Origin: Modicisalibacter tunisiensis
Lineage (GTDB): Bacteria; Pseudomonadota; Gammaproteobacteria; Pseudomonadales; Halomonadaceae
Direction of reading: 5' to 3'
NCBI RefSeq assembly: GCF_020148005.1
Contig: NZ_JAGXFD010000001.1
Span: 2,329,037 to 2,393,036 of the forward strand
DNA: 64,000 nt
The position numbers were made by a program, and so were the translations under genes. A model generated the notes under the pieces. It had not been told where the DNA came from and did no database searches. It saw nothing but the letters and a program-made list of their open reading frames with translations. Each line of letters opens with the position of its first letter. Position 1 is the stretch's first letter. Below are positions 8,494 through 16,579 of this stretch, piece after piece.

Positions 8494-9224
8494 AGGCCGG
8501 CGGAGTCTTCAGGCACCGCGAGACGCGGCCGGACTGGGATGCCTACCTCGCCTCGCGGGCCCGGGAGGCCCGGGATCCGCGTCTGGTGAACTTCTTCTCG
8601 GCCGGCGTGGAGGCGCTGTCTCCCGACACGCCGATCGGCCGGGTGCCGCTGGCGGCCCTGGATCTGGAGACCACCGGCCTGGATGCCGGTCGGCACGACA
8701 TCGTCAGCATCGGGGTCATGCCCTTCACCCTGGAGCGGATACGGGTCCGCGAGGGGCGCTACTGGGTGCTGTCGCCCCGGCGCAACCTGAGCGAGGAGTC
8801 CGTCGCCTTTCACCACATCACGCACTCGGAGGTGGCCGGCGCTCCCGATCTCAGCGCGATTCTCGATGAGCTGCTGGCGTGCCTGTCGGGACGCCTGGTG
8901 GTGGTCCACTACCGGCGTATCGAGCGCAGCTTCCTGGACGCGGCGATTCGCGAGCGCCTCGGCGAGAGCCTGCTGTTTCCGGTGATCGACACCATGTCGC
9001 TGGAAGCCCGCATCCATCGTCAATCCTGGTGGGCCCGGTTGCGTCGCTGGCTGGGCCAGCCGGTCGCCTCGATCCGGCTTCACGAGAGTCGCCAGCGCTA
9101 TCATCTGCCGCCCTACACCGGCCACCATGCCCTGGTGGATGCCCTGGCCACGGCGGAACTGCTGCAGGCGCAGGTGGCCCGCTATCACACCCTGGAGACC
9201 CCGGTGGGCGAGCTCTGGCGCTAG
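8490..9224 (+). CDS. DEDD-type 3'-5' exonuclease, PolIII epsilon-like
   Basis: This 244-residue protein belongs to the DnaQ/RNase T superfamily. ExoI is DLETTGLD at residues 58-65, giving catalytic D58 and E60. ExoII lies around the VVVHYRRIERSFLD segment, and ExoIII is HHALVDALATAELL near the C terminus. It is not the replicative epsilon subunit: it carries a 50-residue N-terminal extension, and its partner is the DUF294 signalling protein, with which it overlaps by 4 bases. This gene pair recurs in many proteobacteria. It ends before a bidirectional terminator. Confidence 0.88.
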   Translation: MKAGGVFRHRETRPDWDAYLASRAREARDPRLVNFFSAGVEALSPDTPIGRVPLAALDLETTGLDAGRHDIVSIGVMPFTLERIRVREGRYWVLSPRRNLSEESVAFHHITHSEVAGAPDLSAILDELLACLSGRLVVVHYRRIERSFLDAAIRERLGESLLFPVIDTMSLEARIHRQSWWARLRRWLGQPVASIRLHESRQRYHLPPYTGHHALVDALATAELLQAQVARYHTLETPVGELWR

Positions 9225-9283
9225 TCGGTCGTTCCGCCCGCTCAGTCCGGGGCAGGAAATCCGTTCAGCCCGGCAGAAACGCA

Positions 9284-9309
9284 AACGGCCCGCCGAAAGG
9301 CGGGCCGTT
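9284..9309. terminator. bidirectional terminator
   Basis: A perfect 11-bp stem (AACGGCCCGCC / GGCGGGCCGTT) with a GAAA tetraloop sits between the convergent exonuclease and BCCT genes. Confidence 0.8.
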
Positions 9310-9331
9310 GTCGTTGCGAAGGACTCGGCTG

Positions 9332-10987
9332 TCAGGTCCGGGGCTCGCTGCGCAGGCCCTGGATGATGGCGTAGCACGCCGCCAGCAGGACCAGCGTGAA
9401 GGGCAGGCCGGTGGAGATGACCGCTGCCTGCAGCGCACTCAGGCCGCCGCCCAGCAGCAGGGCGATGGCGATCGCGCCCTCGATCAGGGCCCAGAAGATG
9501 CGCTGCGGCTTGGGCGCATCGACCTTGCCGCCGGCGGTGATGGAGTCGATCACCAGCGAACCGGAGTCGGACGAGGTGATGAAGAACACCATGACCAGGA
9601 TGATGCCGATGAAGGAGGTGATGCCGGTCAGCGGCAGCTGGCCGAGCATGACGAACAGCTGCAGCTCCAGGGCAGCATCCTTGACCCCCTCGAACCCGTT
9701 GGCGATGACCTGGTGAATGGCGGTGGTGCCGAAGGCGGTCATCCACAGCACGGAGACCAGCGAGGGCACCAGCAGCACGGCGATCAGGAACTCGCGTACC
9801 GTGCGGCCGCGGCTGACGCGAGCGATGAACATGCCCACGAACGGCGACCAGGAGATCCACCAGGCCCAGTAGAAGGCGGTCCAGCCCTGCACGAAGTTGA
9901 CGTCTTCACGGCCGAAGGGATTCGACAGCGCCGGAAGGTTCTTCAGGTAGGAGCCCAGGTTCTCGAAGAAGCCGGTGGCGATCATCAGCGTGGGGCCGAC
10001 GAAGATCACGAAGGCCAGCAGCAGGAAGGCCAGGACCATGTTGAGCTGCGAGAGGCGCTGGACGCCCTTGTCGACGCCCAGCACGACCGACCCCAGCGCG
10101 ACCAGGGTGATGCCCATGATCAGCACGACCATCGCCACGTTGTTGTTGGGCGTGTCGAACAGATAGTGCAGCCCCGCGGACGCCTGGGATGCCCCGATGC
10201 CCAGTGAGGTCGCCAGACCGAACAGGGTGGCGAACACGGCCAGGATGTCGATGAGGTGGCCCGGCCAGCCCCAGACGCGCTCACCCAGGATCGGGTAGAA
10301 GATCGAGCGCATGGTCAGCGGCAGGCCCTTGTTGTAGGAAAAAAGGGCCAGCGCCAGGGCGACCACGGCATAGATGCCCCACGGATGCAGCCCCCAGTGG
10401 AAGATGGTGGCGGACATGCCCAGTGCGATGGCGCCCTGCTCGTCACCCTGGGCGGCGCCCAGCGGCGCCCAGTCGGTACGCACGCCGTTCTCGACGGTGG
10501 TGCCGCCCAGCGAGGTGCCGAAGTGGGTCATCGGCTCGGAGACGCCATAGAACATCAGGCCGATGCCCATGCCGGCGGCGAACAGCATCGCGAACCAGCC
10601 GGCGTAGCTGAAATCCGGCTTGGCGTGAGCTCCGCCGATGCGCACCTTGCTCAGCGGCGTGAAGATCAGCACCACCGAGACGATGACGAAGATGTTGGCG
10701 GACAGCAGGAAGAGCCAGCTCAGGTGACTGGTCAGCCACTGGCGGGCACCGTTGAAGATCGGCCCCATCTGGTCGGGCAGCGCGAGAGTGATGATCACGA
10801 AGAACAGGATCAACAGCGACGAGATCGTGAAGACCTTGCCGTGCAGGTCGACATCGAAGCCAAACTTGTTGGTGGTGATGTTGTCCTGTCCGATCACGTA
10901 ATCGGTATCGATGAGATTGGCCGGGCCTTCAGGGGCTGGCACGCCTTCCTGTGGCGGCTCCGGCTGGCTGTTGGTGTCTTGAGCCAC
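9332..10987 (-). CDS. BCCT-family osmolyte transporter
   Basis: This 551-residue protein has about 12 membrane helices and imports betaine, choline, carnitine or a related compound with Na+ or H+. The glycine-rich stretch MGIGLMFYGVSEP matches the substrate-site helix of BetP-like carriers, and WWISWSPFVGMFIARVSRGR is the family signature. A hydrophilic N-terminal tail of about 45 residues precedes the first helix. The start is GTG with GGAG seven bases upstream. The sequence looks closer to BetP/OpuD glycine betaine carriers than to BetT, but substrate cannot be settled. The gene is monocistronic. Confidence 0.93.
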   Translation of the reverse strand: MAQDTNSQPEPPQEGVPAPEGPANLIDTDYVIGQDNITTNKFGFDVDLHGKVFTISSLLILFFVIITLALPDQMGPIFNGARQWLTSHLSWLFLLSANIFVIVSVVLIFTPLSKVRIGGAHAKPDFSYAGWFAMLFAAGMGIGLMFYGVSEPMTHFGTSLGGTTVENGVRTDWAPLGAAQGDEQGAIALGMSATIFHWGLHPWGIYAVVALALALFSYNKGLPLTMRSIFYPILGERVWGWPGHLIDILAVFATLFGLATSLGIGASQASAGLHYLFDTPNNNVAMVVLIMGITLVALGSVVLGVDKGVQRLSQLNMVLAFLLLAFVIFVGPTLMIATGFFENLGSYLKNLPALSNPFGREDVNFVQGWTAFYWAWWISWSPFVGMFIARVSRGRTVREFLIAVLLVPSLVSVLWMTAFGTTAIHQVIANGFEGVKDAALELQLFVMLGQLPLTGITSFIGIILVMVFFITSSDSGSLVIDSITAGGKVDAPKPQRIFWALIEGAIAIALLLGGGLSALQAAVISTGLPFTLVLLAACYAIIQGLRSEPRT

Positions 10988-11283
10988 GGGTTGTCTCCGT
11001 TTTTCAGTCCGAGATGCAATGTCGGGGATGATACCGCTCTCGACATTCCCCTTGCGTTCCCCATGCGTCGTTCGAGCGTGTTTCGCCGGCAGGGGGCGGC
11101 GACTCGACAGGAACGCGCAAGCGTCAGGAATTATCCTGAATCAATAAATCCCTGCCTACCACCTTTCGGGAGAAATTGCGGCACAAAGATGGTGAAACCG
11201 GCCGTTCGGCGATGCGTCGAGGCAACATCGCGATGCACCGCCCGGCGAAGGTCGAGATGACGGCGCCGGCCGATCTGCGCTAC
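10988..11283. other. divergent upstream region, BCCT and acyl-CoA dehydrogenase
   Basis: This gap separates two divergently transcribed genes, so promoters for both must lie here. I could not assign a convincing -35/-10 pair for either. An A+T-richer patch (TTATCCTGAATCAATAAAT, around 11132-11150) is the most promoter-like stretch. Confidence 0.4.
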
Positions 11284-11303
11284 ATTCAAGCGACCGTTTG
11301 AAT
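11284..11303 (+). promoter_or_regulatory. PsrA/FadR-like operator upstream of acyl-CoA dehydrogenase
   Basis: The inverted repeat ATTCAA-N8-TTGAAT contains CAAGC-N4-GTTTG, one mismatch from the published PsrA pattern of fatty-acid-degradation regulators. It ends 17 bases before the start codon of a fatty acyl-CoA dehydrogenase, where a repressor would block transcription or initiation. Confidence 0.5.
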
Positions 11304-11320
11304 CTGCTGGAGTCCCGTTC

Positions 11321-13144
11321 ATGGCCTACTATCAGGCACCCCTGCGTGACATGCGCTTCGTGCTCAACGAGGTTTTCCAGGCCGGTGACGAGTGGGCCGC
11401 CATGCCCGCCACCCGCGAGCTGACGCCCGATCTGGCCGATGCCATCCTCGAGGAAGCGGCCCGCCTGACCCGCGCCGAACTGTTCCCGCTCAACCAATCC
11501 GCCGACGCTCAGGGGTGTCGTTTCGAGGCCGGGCGGGTCGCCACCCCGGACGGCTTCAAGGAAGCCCGGCGCACGCTGGCCGAGGGCGGCTGGTTCGGCC
11601 TGGGCGGCAACCCCGAGCATGGCGGCCAGGGCATGCCCAAGCTGTTGACCGTCGCCTTCGAGGAGATGCTCTACGCCACCAATACCGGTTTCGCCCTGTA
11701 TCCGGCGCTCAACACCGGCGCGACCCTGCTGCTGGATCATCACGCCCCGGAGCCGGTCAAGCGTGTCTACCTGCCGCGCATGTACGCCGGCGAGTGGCTG
11801 GGTACCATGTGCCTGACCGAACCGCACTGCGGTACCGATCTCGGGCTGATTCGCACGCGTGCCGAGCCCCTGCCGGGGGAGGACACCACCGGACAAGCGC
11901 GCTATGCACTGACCGGCAGCAAGATCTGGATCACCGGCGGCGAGCACGACATGGTCGACAACATCGTGCATCTGGTGCTCGCCAGGCTGCCCGATGCCCC
12001 GGCCGGTACCCGGGGGATCTCGCTGTTTCTGGTGCCCAGGCGCAAGCTGGACGCGGCGGGCGAGCCTGGCGAGACCAACGGGGTCAGCTGTGGCGGCCTC
12101 GAGCACAAGATGGGCATCAAGGGCAGCGCGACCTGCGTGATGCACTTCGACGCCGCCGAGGGCGTGCTGATCGGCGAGCCGCATCAGGGCCTGGCGGCGA
12201 TGTTCACGATGATGAACTACGAGCGGCTGTCGATCGGGCTGCAGGGGCTGGGGCTAGGCGAGGTCGCCGGCCAGAGCGCCATGGACTTCGCCCGTCAGCG
12301 GCGCCAGGGGCGGGCGCCGCAGGGCGCGGCGGAGCCCGACCAGCCGGCCGATCCGATCCTGGTGCACCCCGACGTGCGTCGCATGGCGTTGGACATCCGC
12401 GCCTGGAACGAGGGCGGGCGCGCCTTCGCGGGCTTCGTCGCCGGCCAGCTCGACCGGGCGCGCCTGCATCCCGACGCCGCCGTGCGCGAAGACGCCGAGG
12501 CCCTGGTGGCTCTGCTCACGCCGGTGGCCAAGGCCTTTCTCACCGATCGGGGCTTCGACGTCACCGTCGAGGCCCAGCAACTCTATGGCGGCAATGGCTA
12601 CTGTGTGGAGTGGGGCGCCGAGCAGTACGTGCGTGATGCGCGTATCGCGATGATCTATGAAGGCACCAACGGCATTCAGGCGATGGATCTGGTCGGACGC
12701 AAGCTGTTCCGCAATCAGGGCGCTCTGGTCGCGCGACTCGTCGAGCGCGTCCGCAGTGAGCTCGACGCGCAGCGCGACCCGGAACTGGCCGATGAACGCC
12801 GGCGCGTCAGCGAGGCCGTGACCGGACTGGAGCGCGCCACGTCGGCCTTGCTGGCGCGGGCCCGGGGGGATGCCGCCGAGCTTGGGGCGGCGGCGGCCGG
12901 TTATCTCTCTCTGCTGGGCCATGTCGTCTATGCCTGGCTGTGGTGGCGCATGATGACCACGGCCCGGCAGGGCCTGCAGCAGCAGGGGCCCTCCGGCGAC
13001 GCCTTCTATCGCGCCAAGCTGGCGGTGGGGCGCTATTTCTTGACGCGCCTGCTGCCCCGGGTGGAGTCGCTGGAGCAGGAGATCGGGGCGGGCGCCGAGA
13101 CGCTGATGGCGCTGCCCGAGGAGGCCTTCTACCCGAGGGATTGA
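11321..13144 (+). CDS. Acyl-CoA dehydrogenase, DmdC-like long form
   Basis: This 607-residue FAD enzyme introduces the alpha-beta double bond in an acyl-CoA. It opens with the AcylCoA_DH_N motif YYQAPLRDMRFVLNEV, then the standard N, middle and C domains, and ends with the extra C-terminal domain typical of the DmdC/FadE5-like branch (about 490-600). MCLTEPHCGTDLG is the flavin-binding motif of the middle domain, and the catalytic base lies in IYEGTNGIQAMDLVGRKL. Members act on medium- or long-chain acyl-CoAs or on 3-methylmercaptopropionyl-CoA in DMSP breakdown. No dmd genes are nearby, so ordinary beta-oxidation is the safer reading. Confidence 0.9.
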   Translation: MAYYQAPLRDMRFVLNEVFQAGDEWAAMPATRELTPDLADAILEEAARLTRAELFPLNQSADAQGCRFEAGRVATPDGFKEARRTLAEGGWFGLGGNPEHGGQGMPKLLTVAFEEMLYATNTGFALYPALNTGATLLLDHHAPEPVKRVYLPRMYAGEWLGTMCLTEPHCGTDLGLIRTRAEPLPGEDTTGQARYALTGSKIWITGGEHDMVDNIVHLVLARLPDAPAGTRGISLFLVPRRKLDAAGEPGETNGVSCGGLEHKMGIKGSATCVMHFDAAEGVLIGEPHQGLAAMFTMMNYERLSIGLQGLGLGEVAGQSAMDFARQRRQGRAPQGAAEPDQPADPILVHPDVRRMALDIRAWNEGGRAFAGFVAGQLDRARLHPDAAVREDAEALVALLTPVAKAFLTDRGFDVTVEAQQLYGGNGYCVEWGAEQYVRDARIAMIYEGTNGIQAMDLVGRKLFRNQGALVARLVERVRSELDAQRDPELADERRRVSEAVTGLERATSALLARARGDAAELGAAAAGYLSLLGHVVYAWLWWRMMTTARQGLQQQGPSGDAFYRAKLAVGRYFLTRLLPRVESLEQEIGAGAETLMALPEEAFYPRD

Positions 13145-13213
13145 GTATTGAAGAAGCCCCCCTGCGGCAAGGACCCCGACCTTGCCACAGGGCGGCCCCC
13201 CGGGGCTCACCGT

Positions 13214-14017
13214 TCAGGGGGTCACATCGCGGAAGCGGGCGTTGACGAAGCAATAGATCGCATAGGCCATCAGGCCGAGCGCGACCACGCCGAGCAGCCA
13301 GGGGCCGAAGGGCTGGCGGGCCAGCACGTTCAGGGCGCCGCCCAGCCCCTGGGCCTGGCTAGGGTTGGTCTGGACGGCGGCGACGACCAGAAAGCCGCCG
13401 ATGATCAGGAAGACCACTCCCCGTGCGGAAAGCCCCCAGCGCGTGGCTGCCTCGGCCAGGTGTTGCTGGGCGTCGCTCATCTCGATCATGTGCCAGTTCT
13501 TGAGATACGAGCGCTTGACCGCCCGCCAGATCTGACGAATGCCCACGCCGGCAAAGCCGATGCCGATCGCCAGTACCAGCAGCACGCCGCCGGGATGGCT
13601 CATCAGTTCCGCCGTGCGGTCGGTGGTCGAGGTGTTGCCGGTCGCGGCGTTGCGCAGCAGGTTGGCACAGTACAGTGCCAGACCGGCGTAGATGCCGCCG
13701 CTGATCAGAAATCCGGCTCGGGTGACGAGCCCGCGTATCCCGTGGCCGAGGTGCTCGGTATCCAGCAGCACCTGGATGAGCCGCCACAGGGCATAGGCCA
13801 GCAGGCCGAGGCCCAGCAGGGCGAGCATCACGCCGCCGAAGGGCTGGGTGGCCAGCTGGGTGATGGCTTCCTTGGTGCCGGCGTTGCGGCCGCCCAGGTC
13901 GGCGGCGGCCAGGCTGGCCAGGCCGCCGACAATCAGGTAGACGATGCCCTTGGCGACATAGCCGCAGCGGGCAATGATCTTGATCGTCAGAATCAAGGCG
14001 TGGGAATGAAAGTTCAC
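13214..14017 (-). CDS. DUF1206 membrane protein
   Basis: This protein of about 267 residues has six predicted membrane helices in three repeats of a two-helix unit. Each repeat has an ARxGYxAKGxVYLxxGG-like start and a QPFGxxxLxxLGLGLxAYxxWR-like second half, the hallmark of DUF1206. The function of the family is unknown. I place the start at a GTG (14017) with AAGGAG five bases upstream; a GTG eleven codons earlier is possible but lacks a site. It lies convergent to the acyl-CoA dehydrogenase and downstream of a small unknown gene. Confidence 0.85.
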   Translation of the reverse strand: MNFHSHALILTIKIIARCGYVAKGIVYLIVGGLASLAAADLGGRNAGTKEAITQLATQPFGGVMLALLGLGLLAYALWRLIQVLLDTEHLGHGIRGLVTRAGFLISGGIYAGLALYCANLLRNAATGNTSTTDRTAELMSHPGGVLLVLAIGIGFAGVGIRQIWRAVKRSYLKNWHMIEMSDAQQHLAEAATRWGLSARGVVFLIIGGFLVVAAVQTNPSQAQGLGGALNVLARQPFGPWLLGVVALGLMAYAIYCFVNARFRDVTP

Positions 14018-14071
14018 AAGCGCTCCTTGCTTGTTCGTGGTGGATGTCACGAGCCGGCATGCCCTTGCGGC

Positions 14072-14461
14072 TCATTCTCGTTGCGGGGCGAGCGCCTGCC
14101 GCTTGTGCCAGGCCAGGGGCTTGAGCAGCTCCAGAATCTCCAGGTATTCCGCCAGGCTGTCACCCACCATGATATAGAAATGTGCCTGCGGATCAGGGGT
14201 GGCCAGAATCAGGTAGCGAATGCCTTCCACACCTTCCCGGTAGGCACTGCCGACCTCGATGTCGGGGCTGGCCACGTGGATCGTGTAGGCGCCCGCGACC
14301 TGCTCGAGCGGCGTGAAACCGGCGCGATCGAGAAAGGTCGCATCATCGCTCGGGGTGGTCTCCCCGGTGTGGATGAGTTCATGGAGCGTGTTGCAGCGCT
14401 TGACCAGCTTGCCGTCGCTGAGCCGGTAGACGCCCTGGCCCGTCAGGTCTTCTCTCGGCAT
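14072..14461 (-). CDS. hypothetical protein, 129 residues
   Basis: I do not recognise this protein. It is a soluble acidic polypeptide beginning MPREDLTGQGVYRLSDGKLV with no signal peptide or membrane helix, and its C-terminal half is rich in hydrophobic/acidic strand-helix pattern (YIMVGDSLAEYLEILELLKP). The ATG at 14461 has a strong GGAGG site seven bases upstream, so I reject a start 132 bases earlier. It lies upstream of the DUF1206 gene in the same orientation and may be co-transcribed. It diverges from the structured RNA at 14792. Confidence 0.7.
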   Translation of the reverse strand: MPREDLTGQGVYRLSDGKLVKRCNTLHELIHTGETTPSDDATFLDRAGFTPLEQVAGAYTIHVASPDIEVGSAYREGVEGIRYLILATPDPQAHFYIMVGDSLAEYLEILELLKPLAWHKRQALAPQRE

Positions 14462-14731
14462 GGCTTTTCCTCCGGGTGTATTGCCAGTGGTCCTCCCAGT
14501 GTCGTCCAACTCGCGCGGAATGTCGTCAGGTTCGCCGGCGTGGGAACACGCCTCCGCCAAGGAAAAAGGCGCAGTGTCGCCGACAGGTGACATTTCAACT
14601 GCCTGTTTTCAAAGGATTATTCGGGTGAGTCCGGTAGTCTGGTCGCGACACGGCCCGCCAGTCGGCGTTTGGCAACACTCCATGGCCCGGCAGGGCCGTG
14701 CCGACCCGTCGCCGGGTTGTGGGTTTGTTTT
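14462..14731. other. divergent upstream region of unknown gene and sigma-54 RNA
   Basis: This gap should contain the minus-strand promoter of the 129-residue gene and the activator site for the sigma-54 RNA. A GC-rich inverted repeat (GGCCC-GGCA-GGGCC, about 14683-14700) is present, but I cannot link it to a named activator. Confidence 0.35.
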
Positions 14732-14744
14732 CAAGTTTTTGATT
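14732..14744 (-). promoter_or_regulatory. IHF site upstream of structured RNA
   Basis: On the minus strand the sequence reads AATCAAAAACTTG, an exact match to the IHF consensus WATCAANNNNTTR. It lies about 50-60 bases upstream of the proposed start of the RNA, between the sigma-54 promoter and any upstream activator site. This is the usual position for IHF-assisted DNA bending at sigma-54 promoters. Confidence 0.65.
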
Positions 14745-14765
14745 TTATTGATTTAAGATATTTTC

Positions 14766-14781
14766 TGGCACACCTTTGGCA
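14766..14781 (+). promoter_or_regulatory. sigma-54 (-24/-12) promoter
   Basis: TGGCACACCTTTGGCA has GG and GC dinucleotides exactly 10 bases apart and matches the consensus TGGCACGN4TTGCW at all but two positions. The expected start, 12 bases after the -12 C, is 14792, which coincides with the first base pair of the RNA's 5' hairpin. Confidence 0.7.
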
Positions 14782-14791
14782 ATGTATTGGG

Positions 14792-15104
14792 TGAACGGGA
14801 AGGCGAGGCAGCAAGCGCTCTCGCGCGTTTCACTCCCTTCCTTGCCGTTCACTGCGATGTGTGACTCAGGTTGCGATGAGATGGCACCGCCTTCGGGCAT
14901 GGAAAGGTGCTTCGGGAAAGGACTCCCCGGCAAGGATGCCACCCGAATTGCGGCGTCCCGCCCACGGCGGGGCTGCAATGAACGACGCCCGAGACCGGCG
15001 TCGTTGCGGGGCTTTGCCCCTTCGACATTCCGCCAGTCCCGGAATGTTCGTGACCCTTCAGTTCCCTGCGTACCTGGACCGCCCACGTTGGCGGTCCTTT
15101 TTTT
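14792..15104 (+). ncRNA. long structured non-coding RNA, sigma-54 dependent (candidate)
   Basis: About 313 nt of consecutive hairpins with no credible reading frame. The helices are: 14791-14803 with 14840-14852 (13 positions, one G-G mismatch); 14884-14891 with 14896-14910 (TTCG loop); 14912-14916 with 14942-14946, enclosing 14929-14932 with 14937-14940 around an AGGA loop; 14947-14962 with 14966-14979; 14981-14989 with 14997-15005 (perfect); 15008-15012 with 15016-15020; 15025-15032 with 15040-15047; and the terminator. A sigma-54 promoter and IHF site lie upstream. I do not recognise it as 5S, 4.5S, 6S, tmRNA, RNase P RNA, CrcZ or CsrB. CAAGGATG at 14931-14938 is a single CsrA-like site in a loop. 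Confidence 0.7.
15076..15104 (+). terminator. intrinsic terminator of the structured RNA
   Basis: A perfect 8-bp stem (GGACCGCC / GGCGGTCC) with a 6-base loop is followed by seven T residues. It has no plus-strand protein gene upstream to serve, which points to a dedicated RNA transcript. Confidence 0.92.
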
Positions 15105-15174
15105 ATGCCTCTCCTTGGTCACTGTTGGTCGGATCCGCGCTCTCGTCCGGCCGGGAGCGGGCTAGCGCGCGGGT

Positions 15175-15390
15175 TCAGTCGCGGTGCTCGGTATCCTCCC
15201 GGCCGGGCTTCTCGCGTACCGTGCCATGCGGGCCGTGAATCACCAGGTCGACGGCATCGCGTTCGGCCATGGCCCGTCCGTGGGCGATTGCCTCGGCCGG
15301 GCTCGAGAACTGCTCCTCGCCGTGCTCGGTGTCGCCCTGGCGGACTCCCCATTCGTCGTCGTGGGCTATCACCTGGACTTCCGCTGTCAT
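15175..15390 (-). CDS. DUF2188 domain protein
   Basis: This small 71-residue protein has the DUF2188 pattern: VQVIAHDDEWGVRQ, an AEAIAHGRAMAERDAVDLVIHG helix-strand and a GTVREKP tail. The function of the family is unknown; members are short and often basic. The start at 15390 has GGAGGAGG seven bases upstream. It is convergent with the structured RNA and ends 70 bases from that RNA's terminator. Confidence 0.8.
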   Translation of the reverse strand: MTAEVQVIAHDDEWGVRQGDTEHGEEQFSSPAEAIAHGRAMAERDAVDLVIHGPHGTVREKPGREDTEHRD

Positions 15391-15552
15391 CGCTCGCCTC
15401 CTCCGCTGAGTTCGAGATTGCCACCCGGCGTGTCGGTCGGGGCACCGCCGCCGGCCGGTCACGCCATCATCAGCGTGGTTGGCGTGTTCGGCCGCGTCTG
15501 TAGCAAATCGTCAGCATCGGGTTGAAATGCGTAAGCCGGCGAAGTGCGTTCC

Positions 15553-16470
15553 TTACTCGACGCGACCCAGCAGCAGGAACTCGAGCAGGGCCTTCTGGGC
15601 GTGAAGCCGGTTGCCGGCCTCCTGCCAGACCACGGCGCGCGGATCGTCGAGCAGCGTCTCGCTGATTTCCTCGCCGCGGTGCGCGGGCAGGCAGTGCAGG
15701 AACAGGGCATCCCCGGCGGCCCGGTCGAGCAGGGCTTCGGTGACCTGGAAGCCGCGGAAGGCCTGCTCGCGCCGGGCCTGTTCCTCTTCCTGACCCATCG
15801 AGGCCCAGACATCGGTGGTCACCAGATCGGCGCCGTCCACCGCCTGTTGCGGGTCGCGCAGCACGCTGACGCGCTCGCCGGCGGCGGCGAGGATCGCCGG
15901 GTCCGGATCGTAGCCTTCGGGGCAGCAGATGCGCAGCTGGAAGTCGAACTGGCGGGCGGCATTGATCCACGAGTGGCACATGTTGTTGCCGTCACCGATC
16001 CACACGGCGGTCTTGCCGCGTACCGAGCCCCGGCATTCGGTCCAGGTCATCACGTCGGCCAGCAGCTGGCAGGGATGGTAGTCGTCGGTCAGGGCATTGA
16101 TCACCGGCACCGTGCTGGCGGCGGCGAAGGTTTCCAGGCCGGCGTGGGAGAAGGTGCGAATCATTACCGCATCGACCATCTCGGACAGCACGCGGGCGGT
16201 GTCGGCAATGGGCTCGCCGCGGCCCAGCTGGGTGTCACGCGGGGACAGGAACAGGGCATGGCCACCGAACTGGGCCATCGCCGTCTCGAACGACACCCGG
16301 GTGCGGGTCGATGATTTCTCGAAGATCATCGCCAGGGTGCGGTTGGAGAACGGCGTGTAGGTCGGGCCGTGAGTCTTCAGGCCGTTCTTGATGGTGATCG
16401 CCCGGCGGATCAGGTGGGACAGTTCGTCCGGGGTCAGGTCCAGCAGGGTCAGGAAGTGACGTGTGGCCAT
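15553..16470 (-). CDS. argF: Ornithine carbamoyltransferase
   Basis: This 305-residue enzyme makes citrulline from ornithine and carbamoyl phosphate in arginine synthesis. Carbamoyl-phosphate binding is shown by STRTR at residues 54-58 and [11 protein letters not shown]; the ornithine side and active-site cysteine lie in [13 protein letters not shown]. The length is normal for anabolic OTC. GGAG precedes the ATG. The gene is separate from argG (18045), and its 5' leader contains a terminator-like hairpin that may attenuate transcription. Confidence 0.96.
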   Translation of the reverse strand: MATRHFLTLLDLTPDELSHLIRRAITIKNGLKTHGPTYTPFSNRTLAMIFEKSSTRTRVSFETAMAQFGGHALFLSPRDTQLGRGEPIADTARVLSEMVDAVMIRTFSHAGLETFAAASTVPVINALTDDYHPCQLLADVMTWTECRGSVRGKTAVWIGDGNNMCHSWINAARQFDFQLRICCPEGYDPDPAILAAAGERVSVLRDPQQAVDGADLVTTDVWASMGQEEEQARREQAFRGFQVTEALLDRAAGDALFLHCLPAHRGEEISETLLDDPRAVVWQEAGNRLHAQKALLEFLLLGRVE

Positions 16471-16502
16471 GGCAAGCTCCTGTCATCGGCAAGCCGCTAA
16501 CG

Positions 16503-16542
16503 AAAAGGGCGCCGAGGGCTGGCCTGCCAGCCCTCGGCGCCC
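16503..16542 (-). terminator. terminator-like hairpin in the argF leader
   Basis: A perfect 16-bp inverted repeat (16507-16522 with 16527-16542, 4-base loop) is followed on the minus strand by TTTT. It lies between the argF promoter and the argF start codon (33-72 bases upstream), with no other minus-strand gene for it to terminate. It is a candidate attenuator. Confidence 0.7.
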
Positions 16543-16579
16543 CGGCCGGAGTCGAGAGCCGGCCGCGCGAAAAACGATC

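Noticed and set aside
13160-13192. Hairpin between acyl-CoA dehydrogenase and DUF1206 genes as a terminator
   Set aside because: CCCTG/CAGGG and GGCAAGG/CCTTGCC pair well, but no T tract follows on either strand; it may still slow polymerase.
14792-15104. Identification of the RNA as CrcZ, CsrB/RsmZ, 6S, tmRNA or RNase P RNA
   Set aside because: It lacks the A-rich CrcZ motifs, has only one convincing GGA loop, and lacks the tmRNA tRNA-like ends and the RNase P conserved core.
14776-15165. Plus-strand open frame of 129 codons across the structured RNA
   Set aside because: It runs through the intrinsic terminator, has no Shine-Dalgarno site or domain, and its codons follow hairpins rather than protein-like periodicity.
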